From Trichosporon coremiiforme (lineage: Eukaryota; Basidiomycota; Tremellomycetes; Trichosporonales; Trichosporonaceae), in assembly GCA_039545355.1 (NCBI GenBank), contig BCJJ01000006.1, forward strand, positions 1-64,000: a stretch of DNA of 64,000 nucleotides, written 5' to 3'. A program made the position numbers and the translations under genes. A model generated the notes under the pieces. That model did not search any database, was not told the origin of the DNA, and saw only the letters and a program-made list of their open reading frames with translations. The stretch's first letter is position 1. Every line of letters begins with the position of its first letter. This document shows, in pieces, positions 63,281-64,000 of the stretch.

Positions 63281-64000
63281 ATGAGCGAGCAGCCGCTGTC
63301 CACGCCGGTATCTCGGCGCCTTTCGAGCGTCAAGAACATCGTCATCGTGCTTTCGGGCAAAGGTGCGTAGTCTCATCTAGCTTTGATACTCATCTATGTC
63401 AAGCTAACCCCAGGCGGCGTCGGCAAGTCCTCTTCAGCAGTCCAACTCGCCCTCTCCCTCCTGAACACTGATCCGAATGTACGCGTCGGTCTCCTCGACC
63501 TGGACCTGACCGGTCCCTCCCTCCCGCGCATGGTGGGGCTGGACGACCCGAGCGCGACCGTGAAGCAGAGCAGCGCGGGCTGGGTCCCCGTGTACGTCGA
63601 CCAGGGGGGGCGGCTGGGCGTCATGTCGATCGGGTTCCTGCTGAAGAACCGAGGTGACAGTGTGGTCTGGCGCGGGCCGAAGAAGGACGGCATGATCCGC
63701 CAGTTCCTCCAGGAGGTGCGATGGGGAGACCTCGACTACCTCGTCATCGACACGCCGCCGGGCACGACGGACGAGCACATCAGCCTGCTCACCCATCTCC
63801 ACCCCCTCTTCACGCCCACGAAAGAGGCCCCGACAACACCAACCGCGGTCATGGTCACGACACCCCAGAAGACGGCTATCAACGACACGATCAAGAGCGT
63901 GTCATTCACGAGGAAGTTGGGTCTGCCCGTCCTCGGCGTTGTCGAGAATATGGCAGGATACGCGTGCCCATGCTGTGGCGAGATCAGCGCGTGTTTCGGC
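63281..64000 (+). CDS. CFD1: Cytosolic Fe-S cluster assembly scaffold, Cfd1/NUBP2-like (partial)
   Basis: Exon 1 is 63281-63362; a 51-nt intron follows (GTGCGT ... GCTAACCCCAG); exon 2 starts at 63414 and runs off the window. The ATG at 63281 gives [10 protein letters not shown] and the deviant Walker A SGKG-GVGKS, which is split by the intron. [14 protein letters not shown] and [13 protein letters not shown] are Mrp/NBP35 family nucleotide motifs, and the visible end [13 protein letters not shown] carries the cluster-binding CPxC-type cysteines. No N-terminal cysteine extension is present, which favours Cfd1/NUBP2 over Nbp35. With Nbp35 it builds 4Fe-4S clusters for cytosolic and nuclear proteins. 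Confidence 0.93.

Overview
The window reads as the left end of a chromosome from a basidiomycete yeast, most plausibly Trichosporonales (Cutaneotrichosporon/Trichosporon/Apiotrichum type; this is inference from style, not from a database search). The first 48 bases are C-rich TTAGGG(3-5)-type telomere repeats. Coding DNA is GC-rich, and most introns are only 28-37 nt with a CTGAC/CTAAC branch site almost touching the acceptor. All exon models were spliced by eye, but in nearly every multi-exon gene the summed exon length is a multiple of three and the joined motifs read through.

Subtelomere, 1-7.4 kb: a concentrative nucleoside transporter pseudogene cut off by the telomere; a complete Tc1/mariner element with 27-bp terminal inverted repeats and a TA duplication; a secreted laccase; an orphan gene tail next to a 3'-truncated DJ-1/PfpI gene.

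8.0-17.5 kb: an apparent catabolic cluster of five genes: a fumarylacetoacetase-family hydrolase, a type I extradiol ring-cleavage dioxygenase, an FAD aromatic hydroxylase, a C2H2 zinc-finger regulator and an MFS transporter. Together they look like a fungal meta-cleavage route for an aromatic compound (import or export, hydroxylation, ring opening, processing of the ring-opened acid), with its own regulator.

18-43 kb: accessory metabolism. It holds a GPI-anchored VWA/HET-C-like protein, a sugar-transporter fragment, a probably mitochondrial acyl-CoA synthetase, a seven-helix membrane protein with an in-frame TGA, a sugar transporter with a non-canonical acceptor, an alginate-lyase-family protein, a sterol-desaturase-like hydroxylase, a retinol-dehydrogenase-like SDR, two anion:cation-symporter MFS proteins and a DUF2235 hydrolase.

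44-57 kb: gene-poor. It has one uncertain multi-exon gene, a small hydrophilic gene, a BIM1-like copper-protein relative and most of the tRNA genes. Seven tRNA genes occur in the window: four Gln-CTG, two Glu-CTC and one probable Gly-GCC. Three LTR-like repeats lie here, two of them inserted about 50 bp upstream of tRNA 5' ends with 6-bp target duplications.

57-64 kb: a GPI-anchored GH16 glucanase, a Nudix CoA-pyrophosphatase-like gene overlapping it tail to tail, and then core genes: PRP6 (U4/U6.U5 snRNP) and the divergently transcribed CFD1/NUBP2-like Fe-S scaffold gene, which runs off the right edge.
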